This document shows, one piece after another, positions 15,062-23,539 of a DNA stretch of 30,654 nucleotides. Source of the stretch: Sphingobium sp. (GTDB taxonomy: Bacteria > Pseudomonadota > Alphaproteobacteria > Sphingomonadales > Sphingomonadaceae); the NCBI GenBank assembly GCA_030148625.1, contig JASBTC010000045.1:1-30654 (forward strand). Direction: 5' to 3'. Every line of letters begins with the position of its first letter. Position 1 is the first letter of the stretch. The notes under the pieces were generated by a model. That model did not search any database. It saw only the letters and a program-made list of their open reading frames with translations, and had not been told where the DNA came from. The position numbers and the translations under genes were made by a program.

Positions 15062-17989
15062 GTGAAAATTGACAGTAAACGCCGCGGGCTTCGCGCCAGC
15101 GCGGCGCCGCTCGTGCTGAGCATTGCGTTGTTCTCGGCGCCGAGCTTCGCGCAGGACACTGCGCCGCAGGCCGCCGAAGAAGCTGGCGCCGAAGAAGCCG
15201 CAATCATCGTCACCGGATCGCGCATCGTGCGCCCCGACCTCGCTGCGTCGGTTCCGCTCGCGACCGTTTCGCAGGAACTGATCCAGGAATCGGGCACCGG
15301 CAACATCCAGGACGCGCTCGCCGACCTGCCGTCGGTCGGCCAGAATATCAGCCGCACCTCGTCGAACTTCTCGACCACGGGTAACGGCGTCGCCACCGTC
15401 AACCTGCGCAACCTCGGTTCGTCGCGCACGCTGGTGCTGGTCAATGGCCGCCGTTTCGTCGCCGGTCTTCCCGGCACGTCGACCGTCGACCTCAACACCA
15501 TCCCGACCGACCTGATCAAGCGCGTCGACGTCGTGACCGGCGGCGCATCCGCGGTCTACGGTTCCGAAGCCATCGCCGGCGTGGTCAACTTCATCCTCGA
15601 CGATCGTTTCGAGGGTTTCCGCTTCCGCGGTCAGGGTTCGATCACCGACAAGGGCGATGCTGGCCGGCAATATGTTTCGGGCACGTTCGGCCATTCGTTC
15701 GGCGACGGTCGCGGCCATGTCACCCTGTACGGTCAGTATGACCGCGACGAGGGCCTGCGCTCGCGCAACCGCAAATTCTCGGCGACCGACATTCCGAACC
15801 GCAGCTCCTTCGCAGCGCAGGGTCTGTTCAGCCTCGACGAACTGAACGTCAATCGTCCGGAGTTTGCGCCCGGCGCCAACTCGTTCACCTATGATGGCCT
15901 CAACAATCTGAAGCAGTATCAGAGCGCGAACATCGACGGCTACAACCGCAACGCCGACCGCTATCTCAGCGTCCCGGTCGAGCGTTACATGGGCAACCTG
16001 CTCGCCGACTACGAGATCACCGACGGCGTCACCGCCTATTTCGAGGGTTCGTACGTCAAGAGCAAGTCGCGTTCGAGCCTCGAGCCGCAGGCCGTTGCCG
16101 ACACCGATCTGGTCTATGCCGATGGCACGCCCTTCGCGGGCATTCAGCTCAACAACCCGTTCATTCCTACGGCCATTCTCAATCGTATCAATGCGCTGAA
16201 CTCGGATGGCGATGCGACGAACAATGTCGGGAACACGCTGTTCTTCCGTCGTCGTTCGAACGACATCTTCAATCGCAGCAATCGCAACGATCGTGAGACG
16301 TGGCGTGTGGTCGCCGGCCTGCGCGGTGACATCGGTTCGAAGCTGAACTGGGATGTCTACTACACCCATGGCGAGACCAAGGACTATACGCGTTCGGAAA
16401 CGATCCTCGGCCCGAACTACATCAATGCGCTCAACGCGGTGCAGGGGCCGAACGGCCCGGTCTGCTCGATCAACGTCGATGCGAATCCGAACAACAACGA
16501 TGCGGCCTGCGTGCCGATCAACATCTTCGGCTTCAATTCGGTCGATCCGCGCGCTGCAGCCTATGTGACCAACAACGGCCAGCTTTCGACCTATAATGCG
16601 AAGATCAAGCAGGACGTGTTCTCCGCGTCGATCTCGGGCGAGCTCTTCGACCTTCCCGGTGGCGCGCTCGGTGTCGCGGGTGGCTTCGAATATCGCCGTG
16701 AGTCGAGCACCGAGGATTTTGACGAGGCGACCAATCTCGGTCTGACCCTCGGCAACTTCCTGTCCGACACGCGCGGCAAGTACAACGTCAAGGAAGGCTT
16801 CATCGAAATCAACGCCCCGATCATCTCGGAGCGTCCCGGTTTCCACTATCTCGGCCTCGAAGGCGCGGCGCGTTATGCCGACTATTCGACGGTCGGCGGC
16901 GTGTGGAGCTGGAAGGTCGGTGGTACCTATGCACCGGTGCCGGACATCAAGTTCCGTGCAGCTTATGCGGAAGCGACCCGCGCGCCGAACATCTCGGAGC
17001 TGTTCTCGGCTCAGAGCGAGACGTTCCCCGCGGTCATCGATCCCTGCGATCAGCGTGCCGGAGAGGGCGATACCGGGGCGATCACGATCCCGCGTTCGAG
17101 CCTGCCTGCGGCTTGCCTTGCCAACCCGGCAATTGCGGCGGCATCGAACACGGCGAATGGTTTCGTCTATTCGACGGCGCAGATCCAGAACATCAACGGC
17201 TTCCTGGGCGGTAACCCCAATTTGAAGGAAGAGACTGCCAAGACGCTGACGATCGGTGGCGTGTTCACGCCGACCTTCCTGCGTAACTTCAGCCTGACCG
17301 TCGATTATTACCGGATCAAGGTGCAGAACGCGATCGGCATCATCGGTCAGCAGACCTCGCTCGACGAGTGCGTCACCGGCAGCGGTGAGGCGATCTTCTG
17401 CGACAACATCGTTCGCGATGCCAGCGGCCGGGTCACGACCGTCAATGCGATCAACCTGAACACGGGTTCGTTCACCGTGGAAGGTATCGATACGCAGGTC
17501 CGTTACCGCACCAACCTGGGCGGCAATGCCAGCCTCGACCTGAACGTCTATTGGAACCACCTGCTCGCGCAGAGCCAGGTTTCGTATCCGGGCGGTCCGA
17601 AGCAGGACGAGCTGGGTCAGCTGGACTGCTATTCGTGCGGTCGTCTGGGCACCGGTTTCAAGGACAAGGTGAGCGCTTCGGCCACGCTGAAGTATGACAC
17701 CTTCTCGCTGAACTGGCGGACCAACTTCTACACGTCGGTGGTTGACGACCTGACCAAGACGACCCCGATCCGTACGGGTTCGTTCTGGTACCATGACGCG
17801 CAGCTGCGCACGTCGCTGGGCGAGAAGAGCGCGTTCGACTTCTACATCGGCGTGAACAACGTCTTCGACAAGAAGCCGCCGGTGTTCGGCGACACCAATG
17901 TTGTGACCTTCCCGGGCGCACAGACCTCGGCGAACACCTACGACCTGTATGGCCGTATGTTCTACGCGGGCGTGGACGTGAAGTTCTAG
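15062..17989 (+). CDS. TonB-dependent outer-membrane receptor 1
   Basis: The 975-residue protein starts at GTG 15062 and has a signal peptide (about residues 1-30, ending APSFA). After an acidic Ala/Glu stretch comes a TonB-box-like AIIVTGSRI at 47-55, a plug domain with TGNIQDALADLPSVGQNISR, LRNLGSSRTLVLVNGRRFVA and TGGASAVYGSEAIAGVVNFI, and a large beta-barrel ending with the family-typical aromatic residue (GVDVKF). Receptors of this size take up large ligands such as oligosaccharides, peptides or siderophores, energised by TonB-ExbBD; the ligand cannot be deduced. No sigma/anti-sigma pair or SusD lies nearby. A strong terminator follows, and the downstream M19-like gene converges on it. 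Confidence 0.95.
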   Translation: MKIDSKRRGLRASAAPLVLSIALFSAPSFAQDTAPQAAEEAGAEEAAIIVTGSRIVRPDLAASVPLATVSQELIQESGTGNIQDALADLPSVGQNISRTSSNFSTTGNGVATVNLRNLGSSRTLVLVNGRRFVAGLPGTSTVDLNTIPTDLIKRVDVVTGGASAVYGSEAIAGVVNFILDDRFEGFRFRGQGSITDKGDAGRQYVSGTFGHSFGDGRGHVTLYGQYDRDEGLRSRNRKFSATDIPNRSSFAAQGLFSLDELNVNRPEFAPGANSFTYDGLNNLKQYQSANIDGYNRNADRYLSVPVERYMGNLLADYEITDGVTAYFEGSYVKSKSRSSLEPQAVADTDLVYADGTPFAGIQLNNPFIPTAILNRINALNSDGDATNNVGNTLFFRRRSNDIFNRSNRNDRETWRVVAGLRGDIGSKLNWDVYYTHGETKDYTRSETILGPNYINALNAVQGPNGPVCSINVDANPNNNDAACVPINIFGFNSVDPRAAAYVTNNGQLSTYNAKIKQDVFSASISGELFDLPGGALGVAGGFEYRRESSTEDFDEATNLGLTLGNFLSDTRGKYNVKEGFIEINAPIISERPGFHYLGLEGAARYADYSTVGGVWSWKVGGTYAPVPDIKFRAAYAEATRAPNISELFSAQSETFPAVIDPCDQRAGEGDTGAITIPRSSLPAACLANPAIAAASNTANGFVYSTAQIQNINGFLGGNPNLKEETAKTLTIGGVFTPTFLRNFSLTVDYYRIKVQNAIGIIGQQTSLDECVTGSGEAIFCDNIVRDASGRVTTVNAINLNTGSFTVEGIDTQVRYRTNLGGNASLDLNVYWNHLLAQSQVSYPGGPKQDELGQLDCYSCGRLGTGFKDKVSASATLKYDTFSLNWRTNFYTSVVDDLTKTTPIRTGSFWYHDAQLRTSLGEKSAFDFYIGVNNVFDKKPPVFGDTNVVTFPGAQTSANTYDLYGRMFYAGVDVKF

Positions 17990-18043
17990 AAACTGCAGTC
18001 AGAGGCGGAGGCGCCAAGCGCTTCCGTCAATGGCGGAAATGAG

Positions 18044-18077
18044 GGGGCGGAACCGAAGGGTTCCGCCCCTTCTTTTT
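18044..18077 (+). terminator. Rho-independent terminator of TonB-dependent receptor 1
   Basis: An 11-base-pair stem GGGGCGGAACC (18044-18054) and its complement (18059-18069) flank a GAAG tetraloop, followed by TTCTTTTTG. It sits 55 bases after the receptor stop and just beyond the 3' end of the convergent gene. Confidence 0.85.
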
Positions 18078-18082
18078 GAACT

Positions 18083-19192
18083 TCAGCCGAGCGCGTCGGT
18101 CAGCACGCGGGCCCAGTTGCCGCCCATGATCCGGTCGACCTCGTCGCTGGTGAAGCGTCCACGCTCCAGCGCACGACGAATGCGCGTCATCCGATCGATG
18201 CTGTTGAGTTCCGGGATCACGACATGTTCGGGGAGCGTCGCGAAGCCGGGGATGCCGGAATCGCGCATCGCGATCCACCAGGGCAGATATTCCTTTACCC
18301 CCTCGCCATTGTCGTTGTTCAGTTTGAGCAGGTTGGTCTGGCCGGCCATCGGGAAATCGTTGGAGATGCCGACGGCGTCGATGCCGCCGACGCGGATCAC
18401 GTGGCGGAGATTGGCGATCAGGTGGTCGACGGTCGGCACCGGATCGCGCGTCAGCCAGAAACTCATCATGAAGATGCCCATCATGCCGCCGCGATCCGCC
18501 ACCGCACGGATCGCCGCGTCGGATGCACAGCGGGGATGGTCGACGATCGCCCTGCAGGCGCCGTGCGAGATCACGATCGGCGTCCGGCTGGACTTCGCCG
18601 CTTCCAGCATCGTCGGTTCGGAGCCGTGCGATACATCCGGAAGGATGCGGAGCCGGTTCATCTCGCTTAGCCCTTCGCGACCCAAGGCGGTCAACCCGCT
18701 CTGCACGCGTTCGAGCGCGCCGCCCGCAAAGAGATTGTTATTGTGATGGGTGAACTGGAGGATGCGGAGCCCCTTGCCGTGGAAACGCGCGATGCGCGAC
18801 AGATCGGTGCCGACGGGTTCGCATGACTGGAACTGCAGAAAGGCCGCGCATCCCGGCCGGCGTCCGATGTCGCTGCCCTTGAGCGCGACGAAGCCGTATT
18901 CGCTCGACCGCAGCCGCGCCGCCGCCTTGTCGAGCGCGGCGTCGTTGACTTCGAACGTCCGCAGATAGCGCGGAATGCCCTGCACATCCTTCACTTCCTG
19001 GACTTCGGATACGTCGCAGATCATTGCCGTCAGCCCCGCCGCGCGGATATCGGCAAGATCCTCGGGCAAGAAGCTGAGGCCGTCGATCATGGGCGGCGTG
19101 CCGCTGCGGCTGGACAGGGCAGTGGTGCAGGCGCTGAGCGTGGCGGCGGTGCCGGCCATGAAGGCTCGGCGTGTCATTGAATGCGAAGTCAT
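18083..19192 (-). CDS. Tat-exported M19 (renal dipeptidase) family protein with altered metal site
   Basis: The 369-residue protein has a twin-arginine signal (MTRRAFMAGTAATLSAC), with a Cys that could also be lipidated, so it is exported folded. The fold matches family M19 dipeptidases: LRILQFTHHNNNLFAGGALE, then LPDVSHGSEPTMLEAAKSSR, IVISHGACRAIVDHPRCASD, and VGISNDFPM. Set against human membrane dipeptidase, His189, His210 and Asp279 are conserved with the same spacing (21 and 69) as His198, His219 and Asp288. The N-terminal HxD is replaced by Leu39 and Phe41 in IDGLSFLP, and the bridging Glu125 equivalent is Gln122. Classical binuclear dipeptidase activity is therefore doubtful. Stop-to-stop it faces TBDR 1. 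Confidence 0.82.
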   Translation of the reverse strand: MTSHSMTRRAFMAGTAATLSACTTALSSRSGTPPMIDGLSFLPEDLADIRAAGLTAMICDVSEVQEVKDVQGIPRYLRTFEVNDAALDKAAARLRSSEYGFVALKGSDIGRRPGCAAFLQFQSCEPVGTDLSRIARFHGKGLRILQFTHHNNNLFAGGALERVQSGLTALGREGLSEMNRLRILPDVSHGSEPTMLEAAKSSRTPIVISHGACRAIVDHPRCASDAAIRAVADRGGMMGIFMMSFWLTRDPVPTVDHLIANLRHVIRVGGIDAVGISNDFPMAGQTNLLKLNNDNGEGVKEYLPWWIAMRDSGIPGFATLPEHVVIPELNSIDRMTRIRRALERGRFTSDEVDRIMGGNWARVLTDALG

Positions 19193-19299
19193 CTTGTCTC
19201 TCTGGGCAGGAGCTATCGCGGCGGACCATATATCGTCCCGTCGAAGACCGCTTCACTCGTTTTCCTGCGCAGGCAATATTCTGGTCTGCCGGAGGGGTG

Positions 19300-19827
19300 C
19301 TATTCGACGCGCTTGACGCGGATGGAACGCCCTTTGTTGACCGAGGCCTTATAGCTGCCGAGCAGACCGGCCTCAATGCGGATCGGTTCGCCGGCCTTCA
19401 CCATGAAACCCAATTGGGATTCCGTCGTCTGCCAGGTCGTTCCGCCTTTCAATCGAAGCAGCCATTTGTCATGGCCGATGTCCCTTGCACTCGTGATGTG
19501 ATCGGTGATCTCGGTGACCTCCGGCTCATCATCGCCGCCGCCGAACAATTTGATGCGCGGCATCGAAAAACCGAAGACCGAACGCTTGGCCTGACGGACT
19601 CCTTCGCGATCGAGGACGACGATCTGACGCCGTTCGCGTGCGCCGGCGATCACCGCTGTGGCGCGATCGAGACAGGCGAGGCGCGCGCCGGAATCCGCAA
19701 TGCCGCGGCATGCGATCAAATCGTCGATCACCCTGCCTGGATTTTCGGCGCGCTCCTGCGTTTGCGCCGTCGCCGGCAGCGTCAGAGAAGTCACGCACAA
19801 TAAGACGCACATTGAAAAGCAACGCAT
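19300..19827 (-). CDS. Conserved hypothetical exported protein
   Basis: The 175-residue protein starts at the ATG read from 19827, which has a GGGAGGGG ribosome-binding site; the frame stays open upstream to 19932 but that stretch lacks one. Residues 1-22 (MRCFSMCVLLCVTSLTLPAT then AQ) form a signal peptide. The first part has VIDDLIACRGIADSGARLAC and LDRATAVIAG, a Cys-containing pattern common in small alphaproteobacterial envelope proteins. The C-terminal half (GTTWQTTESQLGFMVKAGEP then IRIEAGLLGSYKASVNKG) looks like a small beta-barrel. I do not know a function. It lies 108 bases upstream of the M19-like gene on the same strand. Confidence 0.75.
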   Translation of the reverse strand: MRCFSMCVLLCVTSLTLPATAQTQERAENPGRVIDDLIACRGIADSGARLACLDRATAVIAGARERRQIVVLDREGVRQAKRSVFGFSMPRIKLFGGGDDEPEVTEITDHITSARDIGHDKWLLRLKGGTTWQTTESQLGFMVKAGEPIRIEAGLLGSYKASVNKGRSIRVKRVE

Positions 19828-19915
19828 GCAGGCGGCCCCTCCCATGCTCAACCTATTCGAGGTTTCCGATCGATGGCAAGCGGTCGGTTCGATGGTCGGC
19901 GATAGTATATGGTGG

Positions 19916-19933
19916 TGTGATGATTTTATCACA
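19916..19933. promoter_or_regulatory. Palindromic operator-like site upstream of TonB-dependent receptor 2
   Basis: TGTGAT-N6-ATCACA is a perfect inverted repeat in an AT-richer patch between two divergent genes. It resembles a CRP/FNR-type site but has eight rather than six bases between TGTGA and TCACA. The binding protein is unknown. Confidence 0.4.
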
Positions 19934-20052
19934 ACGATGCCGGAATCTCACAAAATGGTAGATTGCGTTTGCGACGGGCATGGGGAGCTAGATAAGTATG
20001 ATCGCATTCTACGTGCTTTCTTGAGGGAAAAGAGAAAGCGCGGGATGTGCAC

Positions 20053-20074
20053 GACGCCGGATGAAATCGGCGTC
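20053..20074 (+). promoter_or_regulatory. Stem-loop just before the ribosome-binding site of TonB-dependent receptor 2
   Basis: GACGCCG (20053-20059) pairs with CGGCGTC (20068-20074) around an eight-base loop, ending four bases before the AAGGGG ribosome-binding site (20079-20084). It could be a 5'-leader structure affecting translation. No known riboswitch was recognised. Confidence 0.35.
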
Positions 20075-20092
20075 ATCAAGGGGTGCTTCAAT

Positions 20093-23000
20093 ATGAAAAC
20101 AGTCTTCCGTTCGCGGTTGCTGGCGACGACTCTCATCGCCGGCATTACTGCCATTTCTACATCTGCCTTCGCTCAAGCCCAGCCACAGGACCAGCCGGCT
20201 GCTGAAACGCCGAGCGACGAGATCGTCGTCACCGGTACGCTGATCAAGAATCCGAATCTCGTCGCTTCGAGCCCGGTCTCGGTGATCGGTTCGGAAGAAA
20301 TCGGCCTCCGCCAATCCAATAACGCCGAAGAAATCCTTCGCGACCTGCCGGGCGCGGTGCCGAGCATTGGCTCGGCGGTCAACAACGGCAATAATGGTTC
20401 GTCGTACGCGGATCTTCGCGGTCTCGGCAACTTCCGCAACATCATCCTGCTGGACGGTGTCCGCATCGCGCCGTCGAGCACGGTCGGCCGTGTCGACCTC
20501 AATAATATCCCGCTCGCCTTGGTCGAGCGCGTCGATACGCTGACCGGCGGTGCCGCGACGACCTATGGCGCAGACGCGGTTTCGGGCGTGATCAACTTCA
20601 TCACCCGGACGGACTTCTCGGGCATCGAGGCCGCTGCCTCGCACCAGATCACCGAAAAGGGCGATGGCGCCTATTTCCGCGCCGACCTTACCATCGGCGC
20701 CAATTTCGACGATGGCCGCGGCAATGCCGTGCTGTCGGTCGGTTATCAGCAGTCCGATCCGGTTTATCAGGGCGCGCGCAAGATCTCGCTTAACAACTAC
20801 ACGTCGACGACGGGTAATCGGGGCGGATCGGGTACTACGGTGCCTGGACGCTTCACCCTGGGCAGCAATTTCAATTCGATCGTGCCAGAAACTGGCACGT
20901 TGCGACCCTATGTCGGCTCGCACGACGGGTTCAACTTCAACCCCTATAACGTATTCCAGACGCCGTTCGAGCGCTTCAACATTTACGGTGCTGGCCGTTA
21001 CGAAGTCTCCGACAGCATTGAGGTCTATGCTCGCGGCATGTTCTCCAAGAACAGCGTGAACACGATCATCGCGCCGTCCGGCATCTTCGGCCAGGTACTG
21101 ACCGTTCCGGTCAGCAATCCCTATCTGCCAGTTGCGGCGCGCAACCAATTCTGCGCCAATAACGACTTCGATTTCAATACGCCGGGTATCCAGTCACTCA
21201 CCCAGGCGCAGTGCGACGCAGCTGCGCTGGCGACCAACCCGAACGACCCGAACTTCCGTGCGTTCACCACCACGGTGGGTCGGCGTACGACTGAAGTCGG
21301 GCCTCGCCTTTCCGAATTCGTGACGCATCATTTTGATTATCGTGCCGGCGCGAAGATCGGCATCACTGACTCGCTGTCGCTCGATCTTTCGGGTTCGTAC
21401 GGCGAATCGGAGAACCGCCAGACCCAGTCCAACTATGTGCTGATCTCGCGGCTTCGCACCGCCGTCTACACAACCAGCACGACGAGCTGCAACCTCGGCG
21501 CGTCACCGACGATTTCCAACCCAAATCCAGCTCTTCCGCCACTCGCCGCTGGCGGTGCTGGAACCAATGCGGGCCCGGGCTGCGTTCCCGTCAACATCTT
21601 CGGTGCCGATGGATCAATTCTGCCGAACCAGGTGCCGTATCTGACCGCAGCGGCTGGTACGTCGCAGGAAACGTCACTGGCGCAGGCCCGTGCGTTGCTG
21701 ACCGGCGATCTCGGCTTCACGATTCCTTCGGCAAGCGATCCGATCGGCTTCGCGCTCGGTGCCGAATATCGCAAATACAAGGCCCGCCAGACCGCCGACA
21801 GCCTGTCGCAGACCGCGGGTGAACTCGGCGGCGCGGGCGGCGCCGTGCCGAACTTCTCCGGCGGCTATGACGTCAAGGAGATTTACGGCGAAATCATTGC
21901 GCCGATCGTTGCTGACAAGCCCTTCTTCCGCAGTCTGACGTTGGAAGCGGGCTTCCGTTATTCGGATTACAAAATCGATGCACCGGGCAATCCGGGCTAC
22001 AGCACAACCACTTATAAAGCAGGTGGTAGCTGGGAGCCGGCCGATGGCTTCAAGATTCGTGGCAACTATCAGCGTGCGGTGCGCGCACCCAATATCGCGG
22101 AGTTGTTCTCGCCCGTTAACACTGGCCTGACCAACTTGGCGATTGATCCTTGTCGCGGCACAAATCCGGCAACCATTCTCGGCAACGCGGCCTATAATGC
22201 GAATCTGGTGGCGGTTTGTCGTGCGCAGGGCGCTCCGGCGGCCTCTATCGGGTCCATCATTAACCCGACTGCGGCGCAGGCCAACGCAACTACGGCTGGC
22301 GGCACCTATCTGCGGCCGGAGACCTCGGATAGCTTCACGATTGGCGTGGTGCTTCAGCCCGACTTCGTGCCGGGGCTGTCGATCACGGTCGATTATTATA
22401 ATATCAAGATCAAGAACGCGATCTCGCAGCCGACGCCGGGCGATCTCATCACGGGCTGTTTTGGCAACAATAACGGCACTGCCGCAAATGTGAGCAATCC
22501 GATCTGTGCGCTGTTCCGGCGTAATCCCGTCACGGGCGGTCTCGATGGCGATCCGGCAACCACGCCGGGCCTCATCTTCCCGTCGTCCAACTCGGGCCGG
22601 ATCCTGACCGACGGTATCGATCTTGGCATCAATTATCGCCGGGATCTTGGTTTCGCGAAGCTGAGCCTGAGCTTCAATGGCAACTGGACACATCGTTCGG
22701 TCTTCCAGTCGCTGGTACCGGGTTCGGTCATTCCGCCAGGCTATCCTGGCGCCGGCGGTCCGCTGCCGGTGACCGACCCACGCGAGTGCGTCGGTCTGTT
22801 CAGCCAGAATTGCGGTTCGCCCGGTTCGGCAGGGCCGTCGTCAGCGGCAGGTTCGCTCCAGCCGGAGTTCACTTGGAACCAGCGCACCACGCTCAGCTTC
22901 GGCGATATCGATGTGTCGCTGCTGTGGCGTCACCTCAGCAGCATGAACGTCGAAGACGGTGTCACGACCTACAAGGGTGTCATCAAATCGGGTGTGCTGG

Positions 23001-23239
23001 CCGGCCGTACGGTCGATTTCGGTCATATCAAGGCATATGATTATTTCGATCTGGCGACGCGCTTCAGCGTCAACGAAAACCTGGACATCACGCTGACCGT
23101 CACGAACCTGCTCAACAAGGCGCCCCCGCTCGTCGGCGGTACCGTTGGGTCGACGTCGTTCAACAGCGGCAACACCTATCCGTCGACTTACGACGCGCTG
23201 GGTCGTCGCTACGCGGTTGGTGCCCGCGTCAAATTCTAA
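20093..23239 (+). CDS. TonB-dependent outer-membrane receptor 2
   Basis: The 1048-residue protein starts at ATG 20093 with AAGGGG at an eight-base spacing; the frame is open far upstream but only this start gives a signal peptide (MKTVFRSRLLATTLIAGITA to AFA, about 1-27). A TonB-box-like DEIVVTGTL follows at 42-50, then a plug with NNAEEILRDLPGAVPSIGSA, LRGLGNFRNIILLDGVRIAP and TGGAATTYGADAVSGVINFI, and a barrel ending GARVKF. The barrel has long Pro/Asn/Gly-rich loops with several Cys, suggesting a bulky ligand. Because it precedes the sulfotransferase/oxygenase cluster, it may import that cluster's substrate, or its loops or ligand may be modified there. That link is positional inference only. 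Confidence 0.94.
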   Translation: MKTVFRSRLLATTLIAGITAISTSAFAQAQPQDQPAAETPSDEIVVTGTLIKNPNLVASSPVSVIGSEEIGLRQSNNAEEILRDLPGAVPSIGSAVNNGNNGSSYADLRGLGNFRNIILLDGVRIAPSSTVGRVDLNNIPLALVERVDTLTGGAATTYGADAVSGVINFITRTDFSGIEAAASHQITEKGDGAYFRADLTIGANFDDGRGNAVLSVGYQQSDPVYQGARKISLNNYTSTTGNRGGSGTTVPGRFTLGSNFNSIVPETGTLRPYVGSHDGFNFNPYNVFQTPFERFNIYGAGRYEVSDSIEVYARGMFSKNSVNTIIAPSGIFGQVLTVPVSNPYLPVAARNQFCANNDFDFNTPGIQSLTQAQCDAAALATNPNDPNFRAFTTTVGRRTTEVGPRLSEFVTHHFDYRAGAKIGITDSLSLDLSGSYGESENRQTQSNYVLISRLRTAVYTTSTTSCNLGASPTISNPNPALPPLAAGGAGTNAGPGCVPVNIFGADGSILPNQVPYLTAAAGTSQETSLAQARALLTGDLGFTIPSASDPIGFALGAEYRKYKARQTADSLSQTAGELGGAGGAVPNFSGGYDVKEIYGEIIAPIVADKPFFRSLTLEAGFRYSDYKIDAPGNPGYSTTTYKAGGSWEPADGFKIRGNYQRAVRAPNIAELFSPVNTGLTNLAIDPCRGTNPATILGNAAYNANLVAVCRAQGAPAASIGSIINPTAAQANATTAGGTYLRPETSDSFTIGVVLQPDFVPGLSITVDYYNIKIKNAISQPTPGDLITGCFGNNNGTAANVSNPICALFRRNPVTGGLDGDPATTPGLIFPSSNSGRILTDGIDLGINYRRDLGFAKLSLSFNGNWTHRSVFQSLVPGSVIPPGYPGAGGPLPVTDPRECVGLFSQNCGSPGSAGPSSAAGSLQPEFTWNQRTTLSFGDIDVSLLWRHLSSMNVEDGVTTYKGVIKSGVLAGRTVDFGHIKAYDYFDLATRFSVNENLDITLTVTNLLNKAPPLVGGTVGSTSFNSGNTYPSTYDALGRRYAVGARVKF

Positions 23240-23262
23240 AGACGGGCAATCACGAAATTTGG

Positions 23263-23292
23263 GGGGCAAGTCGAAAGGCTTGCCCCTTTTTT
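23263..23292 (+). terminator. Rho-independent terminator of TonB-dependent receptor 2
   Basis: GGGGCAAG (23263-23270) pairs perfectly with CTTGCCCC (23279-23286) around an eight-base loop and is followed by six T residues (23287-23292). It lies 23 bases past the receptor stop. Confidence 0.85.
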
Positions 23293-23386
23293 GTCTGCAG
23301 CGTCGAAAGAGAAGGTCAGGCTTCTGGTGTCGATACGGGGGCCGCTTCGGGCAGAAGCGGATTGGCGCGAGATTTCCCTTGCCGCC

Positions 23387-23436
23387 GTGATTTCGGAGTC
23401 GTCAGGTCAATTCGACCGGCTTGAAATCACCTCAGG
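23387..23436. repeat. Dispersed hairpin element, copy B
   Basis: GTGATTTC (23387-23394) pairs perfectly with GAAATCAC (23423-23430). The interior starts GGAGTCGT and includes an inner GGTC/GACC pair. It shares its left arm with copies A and C. Confidence 0.6.
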
Positions 23437-23475
23437 GTCTGATCCAGCACTTCCGTTAAGCTTCCGAAAGAAGAA

Positions 23476-23503
23476 GCTGGATTCCCGCTTTCGCGGGAAT
23501 GAC
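23476..23503. repeat. Single arm of the 28-base inverted-repeat family
   Basis: All 28 bases are identical to 7484-7511. An ATCCAGC word at 23442-23448 is complementary to the outer bases of the arm, suggesting a shortened or decayed partner arm. The inner CCCGC/GCGGG hairpin is intact. Confidence 0.75.
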
Positions 23504-23539
23504 AATGTGGGGTTTGGGGCAATCCAAAGGGATCAAACC

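Larger units (their letters stand above)
23240..23539. other. Repeat-bearing spacer between convergent genes
   Basis: These 300 bases hold no supported gene. They contain the receptor 2 terminator (23263-23292), dispersed hairpin copy B (23387-23436) and a 28-base arm (23476-23503) identical to the right arm of the inverted repeat at 7484-7511. The stop of the TPR-sulfotransferase, on the opposite strand, follows at 23540. Confidence 0.6.

Noticed and set aside
14906..17794. Very long open frame antisense to TonB-dependent receptor 1 (962 codons)
   Set aside because: Composition is Arg/Val/Asp-rich with no recognisable domain, and the plus-strand frame is an unmistakable receptor. High-GC codon use produces such mirror frames; those at 1165-3141, 5204-6970 and 8307-9641 are rejected for the same reason.
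19658..20092. In-frame upstream extension of TonB-dependent receptor 2
   Set aside because: It would bury the signal peptide, it overlaps the exported protein gene on the other strand, and a good ribosome-binding site precedes ATG 20093.
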